From Balanoglossus misakiensis (Eukaryota; Hemichordata), in the NCBI GenBank assembly GCA_040954595.2, contig CM082590.2, forward strand, positions 8,122,001 to 8,186,000: DNA of 64,000 bases. Reading direction: 5' to 3'. Positions within the stretch are counted from its first letter, which is position 1. Each line of letters opens with the position of its first letter. The position numbers and the translations under genes were made by a program. A model generated the notes under the pieces. That model was not told the DNA's origin. It did no database searches and saw only the letters and a program-made list of their open reading frames with translations. This document shows, one piece after another, positions 35,834-47,064 of this stretch.

Positions 35834-36748
35834 TCTGTACGTGTATCAACTCTCAAAGCTTCAGGAATAGTTTGTGGCAGAGCCCCTTATCTTGGTGTAA
35901 TTGAAACACTTTGAAATGTCTGAGTATACGTCATCAGTGAATCAAAGTATATGATATGTAAATAGTGTGATCAATATGTGACTAACCTAAGCAGTACACC
36001 TAGACAACTGAAAAACTGGGGTGAGAATTGTGGGTATTATTTCTCAACTAATCTGAGGTCATCGTTGGGTCATCTTCACAACAATGGTGCGAATACCTGC
36101 AGTGTACCAGACAACTGAAGTATGCCAATCCTTAGTTCTAGTGTTGCACACAATCTCTGTTGTCTGCAAATATATCAATCTAGGTCAGAAATTTCATGTA
36201 CTGTCGAATTATCATCAAAGTTAAATTTAGGATGTAAGACCATAATATAACTTAATATATACTCTTTCATATCAAACATATATTTCATGCGAACAAAAGC
36301 TCAAATATTACATCTGAGCTGCAGAAAAAGTTCCTTATATTCATTTTGCCGTTTATCTGATTTCAAAGTGATAATACCAACTACACTGACTGAAATTTCA
36401 GTCGACCGCAGACAGATTACTAGTCTTATCAACAGAACATGTCAACCAGAGTTATTTACACAAAGAGACAAATTATTTTGAGGTCAGGGAAGTCAGATAA
36501 AAAGCTGACAGAGTAGACAGATTTATTTTGTTGATAAAAGCCATTAACTGAGTGATAAATGTCAAATCAATAGAAGTATGGTGATAGGTGCAGTGGTTTT
36601 GCGTGCTTAATTCTATTCAGTCTCTTCAGTTTAGTTGAACTGTGCACGGTGGAATTTTATTGAAATATATTTAACTGTGTCACTAAGCCAAACAAAACCT
36701 ACAGTTAAAGGTATATGATCACCAATGGACATTAAGCTACAGTTACCA

Positions 36749-36852
36749 CAATCTGATTAAAATCAGATGTAGGGAAAGGCGACGTGGTTTTTTTATGCTG
36801 TCGCCTCAAAAAACCACGTCGCCGTTCCCTACATCTGATTTTAATCAGATTG
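36749..36852. repeat. Near-perfect hairpin with 45-bp arms
   Basis: Left arm 36749-36793 and right arm 36808-36852 are reverse complements with one mismatch (CAATCTGATTAAAATCAG ... CTGATTTTAATCAGATTG), separated by 14 bp. The arms contain GGCGACGTGGTTTTTT. Direct AGTTACCA copies flank both sides. Confidence 0.85.
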
Positions 36853-36894
36853 CAGTTACCATAGACCACTTCGCGGATAGGGTATCTGCAATGC

Positions 36895-37150
36895 ATGATG
36901 GTAATTTGCGTTCAACATAGCGTCTAGTACATGGCTAACGCACGCGCTCAGAACGCAAACTGTCCCACAACCCCCTGCGTTATTCTAACCGCGAAGTGGT
37001 CCATGGCCAACTGAGATCTAGCCAATCACAGATTTTTAATGGGTGCCACACGCGATAAAAAGAGCGCCATCATTCTTTAGAACCCTCAGATACGCCATTT
37101 TTGCCATTTATGGACATATGTAAATTAGGGGTAACTGTGTCCCTTTAAGA
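36895..37150. repeat. Dispersed repeat with CCAATCACAGATTTTTAATGGG block
   Basis: The stretch GAGATCTAGCCAATCACAGA, TGGGTGCCACACGC and CATATGTAAATTAG recurs in diverged or inverted form at about 31135-31230 (separase intron 21) and 57590-57900 (upstream of CDK5RAP3). It appears to be part of a further non-coding element that may include the adjacent hairpin. Confidence 0.45.
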
Positions 37151-37278
37151 CAAAAAGTGCGCTCTCAACGTTCATGTAAGCGAAACAGCTGGCTAACAGG
37201 CAAGCCAAGTCCTCGCCTCCCACAAACTGTGCTGTTTTACTTTTCAATTAAAATGTGCAAAGTCAGGACTAACAACAT

Positions 37279-37572
37279 TCAACTTACCTTTGTAAGAAGA
37301 CGGTTGGTGACAAACTTGGACAGGTTAAAATCTGACCACATTCCCCCGCATAGACGCCTGGTTGATGAAATACATTTTCCAATCCACAAGGAACACATTT
37401 TCTTCATAAAAATAAATAAAAGTGATACTACGAATATTGAAGCCCAACGTTGAAACCCACAGACTGAAACTCCACTACAGGCATGGTATCTTCGTCGTTT
37501 TCGCCGGAGAAGTTGTCCAAAAGTTAGAATATACAACAGATATCGCCAACACCAGTTGCAAGTAATCTCCAT
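37279..37572 (-). CDS. Putative first exon of unidentified minus-strand gene
   Basis: An ATG-initiated frame (MEITCNWCWRYLLYILTFGQ...) of 97 codons covers this span. It runs through an AAG|GTAAGTTG junction near its 3' end, a strong splice donor, after which the frame is intronic. It has one hydrophobic segment (WASIFVVSLLFIFM, about residues 43-56) next to basic residues, which would suit a signal anchor. A perfect CRE palindrome TGACGTCA lies at 37626-37633, just upstream. No homologue is recognised. Splicing to the TRIM exon would not keep this frame, so it could instead be a 5' leader with an upstream frame. Confidence 0.3.
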   Translation of the reverse strand: MEITCNWCWRYLLYILTFGQLLRRKRRRYHACSGVSVCGFQRWASIFVVSLLFIFMKKMCSLWIGKCISSTRRLCGGMWSDFNLSKFVTNRLLTKVS

Positions 37573-37639
37573 CTTCTGAGATGAACCATATTTGCATAAT
37601 AAATTTAATATATGCTATTATCAAATGACGTCATTAAAA

Positions 37640-38750
37640 CTTTTGCGGGCACTGCTAGTACTATGGCAACGGGTCAGTAATTTGCTCAAATCATTGAGCA
37701 TCGAGGTTTTTATTTAAAGCCGGTGATTTCACCTTGATATCAGATCAAACCATTTCGCTTTTCGTGTCGCGCCGTGCCTTGGGTTTTATATTTCGAAGGA
37801 TCATGAATCAAGACCACTCACTGATGCATGATGGGAGTGATGATAGTCGTCACGGACTCGGCGAAACCCCCCCCCCCCCCCCCCCCCGCCCTGCTCAGAT
37901 ATCGGTTTGAATACTGTGGCAGAGGAAATTTATAATCGAAGCCTGACAGAGAAATTAAAGAAACAAATAGTATTTCTCTCTCTGTATTGAAAGTATGGTT
38001 CATGGTTGATATCAAACTTCTGTCACTAGAGGGCGCAAACAACTTTACGTAAATTTCATAAGCACAGAAAGTACTAGAAATGTCTTTTATATAATATAAA
38101 AACGATTTATTTCTTTATATAAGGATGCCATGAAAACCGGAAAATGCGCAACCAACTTGGGGAGCCTTCCGGAAATCCCACCACAATATTTCAGGGTGAA
38201 AGTTCATTCCAAATGTCCACCGAAGGTCAAAGTCACAAAAGACTGCCAGTAGTTTTACCAGGTACCATGTATACCAGTGAAGTTAGTTGATCAAAGCAGT
38301 GGATGTAGGGGATCATTGTACCTGTATATTTCAACAGAAAGGTCACTGTGTCATGTGATCGTGCAGGGTACTTATACATAATACACATACAGTCAAATGT
38401 GTGTTAGTGGTAACCTCTATATAACAGAAACTTGTCTATATTGGCCACTTTGTTACTGTCCCAGAACTAAAGGTGATGCTATGGCCTTTATATGTGCAAA
38501 AAGGTGGCTTTGAGGTCTGAGCTTTTTACCTGTGATGTGTGTTTAGCACTAAGCATGGCAGATCAGCAACACTGAATTTTGGAGACACCCCCAATGGTCA
38601 CATGACCCGAATTCAGAGAAATCTGGAGCATTTCATTTCCTGAAATGTCTTTACAAGACCGAATATCTTATGATTGTGGCCAACATACAGATGCATCATG
38701 AAAATATAATTTCATTCCTCTATAAAACAAATTCAGGAAAAAGAAACAAA
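37640..38750. other. Intergenic stretch with a 20-odd C homopolymer
   Basis: No exon is supported. It contains a long C run at about 37866-37887, a GAGGGCGC block near 38029, and a diverged TACAGTCAAA...CCTCTATATA repeat at about 38388-38460 that resembles the element in CDK5RAP3 intron 8. Confidence 0.5.
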
Positions 38751-39384
38751 ACAAAAACAACACATCCTAATTGTCTTTTTAGTCTTTATTTCTGTCATAA
38801 GACTACTTATACAACAGACAAAGCCTGTCCACATTTGTATCAAATATTCAATATCTCTAAGAAATAAAAAAACAATAATCTCTATTGTATTAAACTGAAC
38901 TTTGACCCATGAACTCTGACCTTCAAAATGCCACATACATCAATTCATTGAATAATTACATATGAACTTTTTACATATTCTTTTTGAGCTTTATGAGACG
39001 ATATCATAATTCTATCCCTCTAATGAACTCTGTCAAAGTGTATAAATGACAACAAATAAAGAAAATTCTTTAATTGAAATTATTCTACACTCCCAAATGT
39101 AGCGATGATATTCTCTAGAAAATAATGTTTTGAAAAATGAAAATATACTTGGGATATTAATATGCCTTGCTTGAAAGTGATGTCTGATATATTTTGGAAA
39201 ATACACAGAAAAATAGGCTGAACACATCAAAATCAGGATTTATATGCCCACAGTCACTCAATTTCTACTTCCAGAATTTTTTCATTGACTTTCATGTCAT
39301 TTTTAACTGTACAAAGTTACAAATTGCAAAAGTTCTACATTGTAGAGAGCACACGAGGTGAAAATTTTCCAGAACTTTCCAGGA

Positions 39385-39477
39385 TTAACCCTTTCACCAC
39401 CATGGTTCAGTCCAAACCCATTGTCTGCTAAGGTAAAGTTGGACCTCTAAACAAAGAAATAGGGGTGAAAGGGTTAA
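39385..39477. mobile_element. Family A MITE, intact copy
   Basis: TTAA at both ends: TTAACCCTTTCACCACCATGG to GGGGTGAAAGGGTTAA. Confidence 0.75.
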
Positions 39478-39735
39478 TTTAGCATTTTCAAAGAACGTAC
39501 AAAAACCCTGTAACTCTCCAAGGGTACAGTCATACAAAAGAGTCGGGGAGGGGGAAATAAAACAATATACAAACATCAAAAAGTGGCAGGATCTTACACA
39601 CAACAGAAATCATTTTTTTTTTACAAAAGTATATACAATGTTACGTCCTCTCAAATTTCGTTCCTTTTTTCATGAACTGAACCACAGAGAACAGAATACT
39701 CTCACATATTTACAAACTTAAACTAACGGGCCACT

Positions 39736-39828
39736 TTAAGCCTTTCACCACCATGGTTCGGTCCAAACCTATTGTTTTCTATGGTAAGGCTGGATCTCTA
39801 AACATAGAAATGGGGGTGAAAGGGTTAA
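39736..39828. mobile_element. Family A MITE, intact copy
   Basis: TTAAGCCTTTCACCACCATG to GGGGGTGAAAGGGTTAA; flanking TTAA kept on both sides. Confidence 0.75.
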
Positions 39829-40340
39829 AGATTGTTACTTTAGTGAAGTCTACTGTAAGTGTAAAAAATGCAATTCGCCTGACCAGCATTTACTGGAAGT
39901 TGAAGATTTTTTTTGTATGTTTTTTTTCTCGCTTATTTGAGCTACAAGTATACTCCAAGACTCTGAATTCACTCTGAAATATTTATGGACCTCAAGAAAA
40001 CAAAAAAATAGACAAACTGAAATTGTTTACTCCTGTTTCATTACTGTCAAATGTTTTGATGTTTATTCCATGTATCTCCATGGAAAACTGTTGTCGTAGA
40101 AACAAGTGATTTTAAACTTTACAGCAAATAAATGCCAACAATAGGGTAGCTTTACACAGCGACTAAAAAACCCAAATCAGGAATATTTCTATTGGCGGAT
40201 TTATACTTCAATAGTAGCGAGATATCCTCTATCTGCCCCACATTGTGCGCTAGTGCTATGTACAAGTTTGCCTTCACACAAACATTTTCATTTTCATGCA
40301 TAATACCTTTGAGCTGAATCTGAAGATTGTTCACAAATCT

Positions 40341-40433
40341 TCACCCCTTTCACCACCATGGTTTGGTCCAAACCCATTAATATCTGTGGTAATGATGGAC
40401 CTCTGTATAAGGGAAATGGGGGTGAAAGGGTTC
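40341..40433. mobile_element. Family A MITE
   Basis: TCACCCCTTTCACCACCATGG to GGGGGTGAAAGGGTT, about 120 bp downstream of the NFE2L stop. The left TTAA is lost. Confidence 0.65.
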
Positions 40434-40552
40434 ACATAGGTCTATGCAAGAGATGGAAAATGGTTCTTCAGAGCGCACGGTTTCATAGTCAATATCTATG
40501 CATATTTAGGGCGTAGTTTGAAATTTAGCACAAACAGGAATTTTTTTCTGAT

Positions 40553-43500
40553 TTATTCAGCGTCACGTTTCTTCCTGCTGGATTTACTCTTGTGCTTCTG
40601 ATCTTTGGTGTTTTTCGAAATGGCAGTGTTCGGCACCAGGAACACGTTCCCGTCGGTCGACTGTTGCAAGGAGAACTCCTGAGGGTTGTAGGGCTGCCCG
40701 GACTCGTCGCGCAGACTCTCGAAGACCTCCCGGTACAGCGTCTTGAAGCGGTCCTTCATCTCGGCCGTCTCTTTGTCGATCATGCGCTGCTCCTTCCGCA
40801 GCTTGTCCTTCTCCGCGCGCATGTTGGCCACCTCGTCCTCCAGCGACACGATGGCGTCCATCTTCCGCTTCCGGCAGAACTGCGCCGCGACTTTATTCTT
40901 CCCGCGCCGCCGGATATCCCGGATGAGCGCCAGCTGCGGCTCCGTCAGTTCGTACTTCGACAAAAGTTCGTTGAACTCCTCCACCGGTAGTTCGATGATC
41001 TTATCATTACTGATCGGCAAACCCAAACCCTTGGCTCGTTTCTCGTCGCGACTTAACCTCTGACCTTTCCTGTCCTTCTTCGACGGTGACCTATCAAGAT
41101 TCCATTCTCCGCCACCCCCGCGTTTCTTGCCATCATGTTGTTGATCGGAATCACTGGGTTGTGGGTATGTGTGGTTATGCTTGATGTGGTCCATAGACGG
41201 TGGCTCTGAACTCATCCTTTGATATTTCTCATACTGTGATGGTTCTTTTGTAACTTCCTTTCCTGATAAAAAACATCCACAAATATTTCATTAAAAATTG
41301 ATTCATGGTTACAATATGGCAATCACCCTATCCAAAACCCTACCTAATTTTAAGTTTATGTATGGTCAAAATTATGTGTACAAGTCTTCCAGTGACCACA
41401 TTCATTAATGGTCTAAACACGGCAAACACTTTTCCCCTAACTGGGCATGTAGAAACAAGAATGTGACTGCAATATTCTTGTGCTAAGCTTGATCATTAGA
41501 GCACCCTTGCCCGATCTCACAACAAAGTGTGCACTGAATTTGCTTCATAGATGATGTTGCCAGAATACAATCTTCCAGCAAGCAGTAGATACATAAAACA
41601 AAAATACTAGAACATAGCGAGCGAAAAGTTACAGATAACAATGTTTTGAATTACAAGCATTAACCGAACTCACCGGTCAAATACTGATCCATGTAATCAC
41701 CAGCAGTAGCCCCCTCTATGTCACCATAGACACTATCGCCATCGATACCGTCATCTTCACTGCTTTCACGATGGAACGAGGACACTGACATAGTCTCGTT
41801 CCAGTCACTTACACTACCTGAGAAATAAAAGCAAATAACAACGTTGTGATCTCCTCAAGTCAATATATGCAGCTGTAGCCAACCAAACTTAACCAAGCCA
41901 TTGTCAGCTCAGTGTTAGCAAAGACACAAACCCTTCATTGGTACTGTACTAGGTGCTGCCATTAAAGCCTCTCTCGCTGCCCCTTTTCCCATTAATTATG
42001 TTTGATACAAGACGCCATGTATGTTATTCTACACGTGGATATACATGTATAGTGAATCAATGTTCGACCAGACACAACTTCTATCCCGTTTGTAAGATAT
42101 GAGAGTAAAAATCTCGCCAAAATGAATAAACGGTGAACACCAATTATTCATTTTGGCAAGTTTTTCACTCTGGTGTCTATAAACAGGATGGAAGTTGTGT
42201 GTGGCCGAACCTTGATTCACTATATATCTACATGTACATTAACATGAAGGGTGTCTTGTATCAAACATAATTAATGGAAAAAGGGCAGCGAGAGAGACTT
42301 TGATCCTTTAATAAAAACACTGGAGTATGTAGACGGGCAAGATTTTACAACTTACCACTTCCGCTGTTGACTGACACGGCAGAATCTCTGTCATCGGAGC
42401 TGGCCGGACTGTTCACCGCTGCCTCGGCCAGATTGGTCAACGTCTCCAGATCTTCATCCATGGAGAGATCCATCATTCCGATCTCTTCCAGCATGGAGTC
42501 GCTGACCAGCGACGCCAGCAGGGAATCCGAGGTGTTCGTGTTCGCGTTGGCCCCGAAGCTGACGTTGACGTTGTTGTTCGCCCCCGGGTAGTCCATGGAG
42601 AAGTTGGACATCTCGCCGCTCGTCCCCATCGGCGGGGAACTGATGCGCAGGTTTTCAAGTGTCTGCGTCGGTGATAGCATCGACGTGTTCTGCAGCAGGT
42701 TGGTGATGTTTTCATTGGTGATGTTTTCAGTGGCGATGGTAGCGTTCTGCAGACTGACGTTGCCGTTGGTGGTCGCGTTGACCGCGAACGCGTCGTTGGC
42801 GGGCTGCGTGCCCGCCGCCGCCGCGGCCAGGTCGAACTGCAGCAGCTCCGTCACGCTGGCCAGATCCTGCCACTGCTGTTCGAAGTCGGGCGAGGGCAGC
42901 GACGAGCCGGAACTGTCTCCGTCCACCGAGAGTCCCTCCTCGTCCAATGCCGCCACGTCGTTGACGTTCTGCTGCCGCGCGTGCTCGCGCAACATCTGGA
43001 TGCACTCCTCCAGGTTGTAATCGATCATGTCGACGTCGAGGGCGCTGTTCCCCGTCCCGCTCTCAACACTGGGGGCGCTTGCCAGCGGCGCCGACTGAGG
43101 CGTGAGCGGGATATACTCTCCCGTCTCGCTATCCACCCGGTATTCAATCCCGGCCCACTCGTCCACCTTCTCCACATCCTTCTGTCGCTCCAGTTCCAGC
43201 TGCTTCTCCTTCTCCAGCTCCTTCTGCCGGTACGATCCATCGTAGATCTCACGGCAGACGCCCATGTCGATGTCCTGCTTCCACAAGACGTCGATCAAAT
43301 CCATGTCCTGCAAACAACAAAAGATGAAACAGAAAATAAATACCAGCATAGATACAAACAAGGACAGTTCCTGTTATTTAACCCTTTCACCACCATGGTT
43401 TGGCCCAAATCCATTGTTTTCTAAGGTAAATCTGGACCTCTATAAAGGGAAATGGGGGTGAAAGGGTTAAAAAAATAAAAACGATGTCTCCAAATATGCT

Positions 43501-46500
43501 GGATAGTGTTCAGCTTGTCCAATCACCCTGTGTGCATGTACACACTATGATCACCTCTGTTGTCGACCAAATGAATACAGCGTTGACTTCAGAAATTCTC
43601 TGCCAGCTCCTAACACTCTCGATGTGTGAAGACAGTGCAATACATCTGATAACCATAACTGGTACATTGTCACCGATTCCAGCAAATGTCTCGGATAAAA
43701 ATATACCCTCAACTTAACAAGACTGGTAGTACAACTCACCAACCACCCATCATTACATGTACAATCTGCATGTACCAATTACTTAACACATAACAAGCCT
43801 AATTTGCCTTCAATAAGTATTGCAATTTTCTGCCGAAAACTTCCCACTGATAATTGATGTTGGGCTTTTACACACCGAAATAAAAGCGACAAGATCGGAT
43901 TTTACCTGGAAATAGCGGAACCCATGATTGAACACGGACCTCGGTCTATGCCAGAACACAGGCACTGCACAGGCCCGTCTGCGATACGTCCCATACATGC
44001 GTACGTACGTCCCATACATGAGTACGTTGCGCAAATAACAGCATATCGCCTACCAAGTTTTATATAAACGCGAGCAAATTATACCCCTTAGGTTAATGAT
44101 CATAATTAGGGAGTTAATAGTGCAGGTAAATTTGCATACTGCAGGAAAGTTGCTGGTAGGAATTAGCATAGTTGTATATCGACACCTGTCTAAACATGTG
44201 CTTCGTGGAATATAATATGATTTTTAATATGAAATTGAGAAGTAAATCTTTCGTCAGAAAGCCAGGGATTTTTTAAACAATCTTGGAGACATTTTCATGT
44301 CGACTAAAACGAAAACTCCCAAGAGGTGAAGAATATTGTTTTAACCCTTTCAAACGTAGTACCCTCTATAGTCCGATTTATATAAACGCAAGAACATTAA
44401 AACCCTTAGGTTAACGATAATTATGAGGGTCAGTAAAGCATGAAGGTCAGTAGAGCAGTCACTTGGTATTTCTGCTGGCATACACGTAACATTCTGCACA
44501 ATTTGAATGCGATGGCATCTCAGCACATATGCAAAGTGATTCGACATCAAATTGGCCGAGTCAACTTTGGTAGATATTGCTACAACGCAGATAAATTCTC
44601 AGTTGAACAGATCCTCCTGTAAGAACTGGAAGGACAACCCTATCACCCCTTTTTCCATGTCCATAGACTCAACCAAAATATTGACAATGATGGGGTTGGA
44701 CCAGACCATTGCGGTGAAAAGGGATTATCATTCTCGTTCATTCTGAAGTAGATCTCTAAATTTTTTTACCAATTTTCGAATTTCATTCACTCTGACAATA
44801 ATACACAAATATAGTGTCAGACTCAACCAGACCATCCAGCATAAATGCCAACAGACATCTAAAATTAATTTGTTGACAAACGTTTGTTTATCAAATGTCA
44901 CTTAATATGATTCATTAGTGCCCACACAAAACAAGTATTGATTCTATTTTTTGCCATTAATGGGTACATCGCTGACTTATAGCTGCCCTGAATATGCAAA
45001 TTCCAAGCCCAGGCCTCTTAATTGTTGCGCAATTATCCAACTCAAATATTGATAAACACTGATCAGACAGTCTGCAAACAAGGTTGTTAAACACACAGAA
45101 ATAACCTCAATAGTTTACACTTTTTCTCTTCTGTATTTTCACTAAATTTGTGTTGTAATTGTATCCCATGGCTATGAAACAAATAAATATACATGTTATC
45201 GTAACATACACTGTACATACGCCCCATGGTGTGGTCAATTTCTTATGTTCAGATGTGCAAATTTCAATTTATCTGAATGATCAATTATCTAAACAAAATC
45301 AAACCTGCCCATCAGTTTTGGATAATCTGCATTCGACCGTAGTCATTTATATCTTCACTAGGATTTAATTCAGTGGATCTTATTAATCAGCGAAAAAAAG
45401 CAAAATTTAAACCTAGTGAAACATTGATGCTTTAAATTTACAGAACTATTGCAAATTACCAAAGGAATCATATAGCTCCAAGGTGATATGTCAATATACG
45501 TTATCTAACCTATGCTTATGTATTCCCACATGTACTGTTGTCAACAGATCACATGATCCGGTGACCTTCAGACGCCCCAGCACATGTTCAGAACATGTGA
45601 GCAGTCATTCACCTAGTCAGGTGTCTGCCAACCTTTGACCTAACACTCAATCGCAAATAGCTCCACTGTCCTTGCAAGCAGAAGTCCTCACGTTCCAGCC
45701 GGGTATTAATTAAATTAATTAATAAAATTTCTTTCTCATTTTTTCATATACCGTGCTCCACACATCAATCTTTTCTGAATTCATTTTCATACCCCCCTTT
45801 TGTAGCTGTTTACAATGGCTTTGTCTTAGCGATAATTAATTCACGACCCTTTCATGAATATTTTATCAACCCCCCACCTGTTCCAAGTTTTGCTAACTTT
45901 TTGCAGAGAAAACGTTTGATATAATCATTATATCAAATGTTTTCTCTGAAAAAAGTTGGCATTAAATGTACAGAAACAAACATGCAATTAACGTTCCTGC
46001 AAGCAATGTATATTTCACAGAGGTCTTCCATTGACAGCCACGAACAGGTGTGACTAATGTTAAAAGTTCCCTGCTGTCAAAATATAAATTTTGATAACGC
46101 ACGCTGTCATCTTTGCCCTGGATTCAATCACACAGTTGTTGTTTTTTCACAAAATCACAGACACGAAATCGTGATCTCTGATTACGTTTTCTAGGTCATT
46201 TAACATTGAAGAGGAACAGAGAACCTCTTTCAAATTTCAAGTTCCTTTGTTTTCAAACCTTCGGGCAAATTCATAGGCAAATCTGACAAGATTCTTTTGT
46301 TTGATTCAGTCTGCCATGTGCCCTACATTTGATATCCAAGGACATTTTCAATGACATCGTACGCAATGCATAGTACATAGATCAACAGCAAATACAGAGA
46401 TCACAGGGAAAATATTCATGACAAAAGTTTTGATAAAATGTCTGAAACTTTTGAAATTGGGTAGCAGTTGGGGGGGAAATGTGCAGTTTGGGAATGGAAA

Positions 46501-47064
46501 GTTTGAATGAAACAGGTTGTTGGTTACTCAGTGTTTTGGACGTGTGTCGTTTCAAAAGAATACAGAATTTACTAGTACAAATGGTACCTCTCTAGTTAAT
46601 TCACTGCCAGGCCACTGTATATCGAGCTGCATCAAATTATCTTCGCTAACGTTTTCCTGGGCTGTCTCAACTTCGCTGGTCTCATCTTCATTGTTGTTCT
46701 GGTCGCTGTTCAGATTGAAGGTGCGACCGACAGGAATAGTGTCATGTCTGTCCAACAACAGCGCTGTAATGTCCAAATCAGCAGCTCTGTAATTCCCACT
46801 GTTCAGCGCCTGCAGCTCTTGGAAAATCGACTCTTGGAAGCGATCGGAGTTGATGCTTTTCGGGTGGATACTGAACCCGTCAATTTCATTGTAAATATTG
46901 TGAAACTGAGTCTGTGTGTAGGCGAGACTTTGGCCTAAAATAAGTTCATTGAGCTCGGGGAAATATCGTAAATTTGTCCTCAAATACGAGTCCCAATCGA
47001 CCCTAAAGAGACTCAATAATATTGTCAGTTGTAAGATACTTTCCGTCCATCGTTTCTTCTGCAT
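40553..47064 (-). CDS. NFE2L1: NRF1-type CNC-bZIP transcription factor (NFE2L)
   Basis: Stress and proteostasis regulator that pairs with small Maf proteins on ARE/NF-E2 sites. Coding exons in transcript order: 46588-47064, 42356-43307, 41674-41817, 40553-41262; phases agree, 760 residues (human NFE2L1 772). The start MQKKRWTESILQ leads a hydrophobic ER anchor (ILQLTILLSLF, 10-20) and the conserved AYTQTQFHNIYNEIDGF and IHPKSI blocks. Exon 2 opens with the KEAP1-binding Neh2 region: DMDLIDVLWKQDIDMG (160-175) and ETGE (220-223). QQWQDLASV (302-310) matches the acidic activation domain. A glycosylation-prone stretch has nine N-X-S/T sequons (336-417). DSAVS (467-471) sits where relatives carry a DSG degron. 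The CNC domain is about 600-640, the basic region RRRGKNKVAAQFCRKRK 642-658, then a leucine zipper. The single gene probably precedes the vertebrate NFE2, NFE2L1, 2 and 3 split. Confidence 0.93.
41961..42312. mobile_element. AGGGACAAAG palindromic MITE, copy 3
   Basis: In NFE2L intron 2, between exons 41674-41817 and 42356-43307. The left terminus is shortened (ATTAAAGCCTCTCTCGCTGC) while the right is fuller (GCGAGAGAGACTTTGATCC). Confidence 0.7.
43378..43470. mobile_element. Family A MITE in NFE2L intron 1, intact
   Basis: TTAACCCTTTCACCACCATGG to GGGGGTGAAAGGGTTAA, with TTAA on both sides; 70 bp from the splice acceptor of the second coding exon. Confidence 0.75.
43906..44019 (-). CDS. Possible alternative first exon of NFE2L
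   Basis: An ATG at 44017-44019 opens 38 codons ending ...NHGFRYFQ at a CAG|GTAAAA donor in phase 0. The second NFE2L exon starts with GAC in phase 0, so joining them gives ...FRYFQ-DMDLIDVLWKQD without the ER anchor. Vertebrate NFE2L2 has the same design: a short first exon spliced directly before DMDLID. The peptide itself is not conserved with NFE2L2 and no transcript was available, so this is a hypothesis. Confidence 0.3.
44637..44730. mobile_element. Family A MITE, diverged, NFE2L intron 1
   Basis: The right half (GGTTGGACCAGACCATTGCG, GGTGAAAAGGGA) is clear and the left half is degenerate. A left-end fragment alone is at about 44340-44380. Confidence 0.45.
45892..45960. repeat. 69-bp near-perfect palindrome in NFE2L intron 1
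   Basis: GCTAACTTTTTGCAGAGAAA at the left is mirrored by TTTCTCTGAAAAAAGTTGGC at the right. The central GATATAATCATTATATC leaves almost no loop. Arms are about 34 bp with a few mismatches. Confidence 0.8.

Larger units (their letters stand above)
38785..40552 (-). other. Probable NFE2L 3' UTR
   Basis: Minus-strand AATAAA hexamers occur at 40062-40067 and 38785-38790, which would give 3' UTRs of about 0.5 or 1.8 kb. No other gene is seen here. Three family A elements lie within it. Confidence 0.4.

Noticed and set aside
40592-40990. 132-codon plus-strand frame
   Set aside because: Antisense of the CNC-bZIP exon; its open state follows from GC-rich codons on the other strand.
42595-43020. 141- and 147-codon plus-strand frames over the NFE2L Neh2 exon
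   Set aside because: Antisense shadows; the minus-strand frame has clear NFE2L motifs and matching splice phases.
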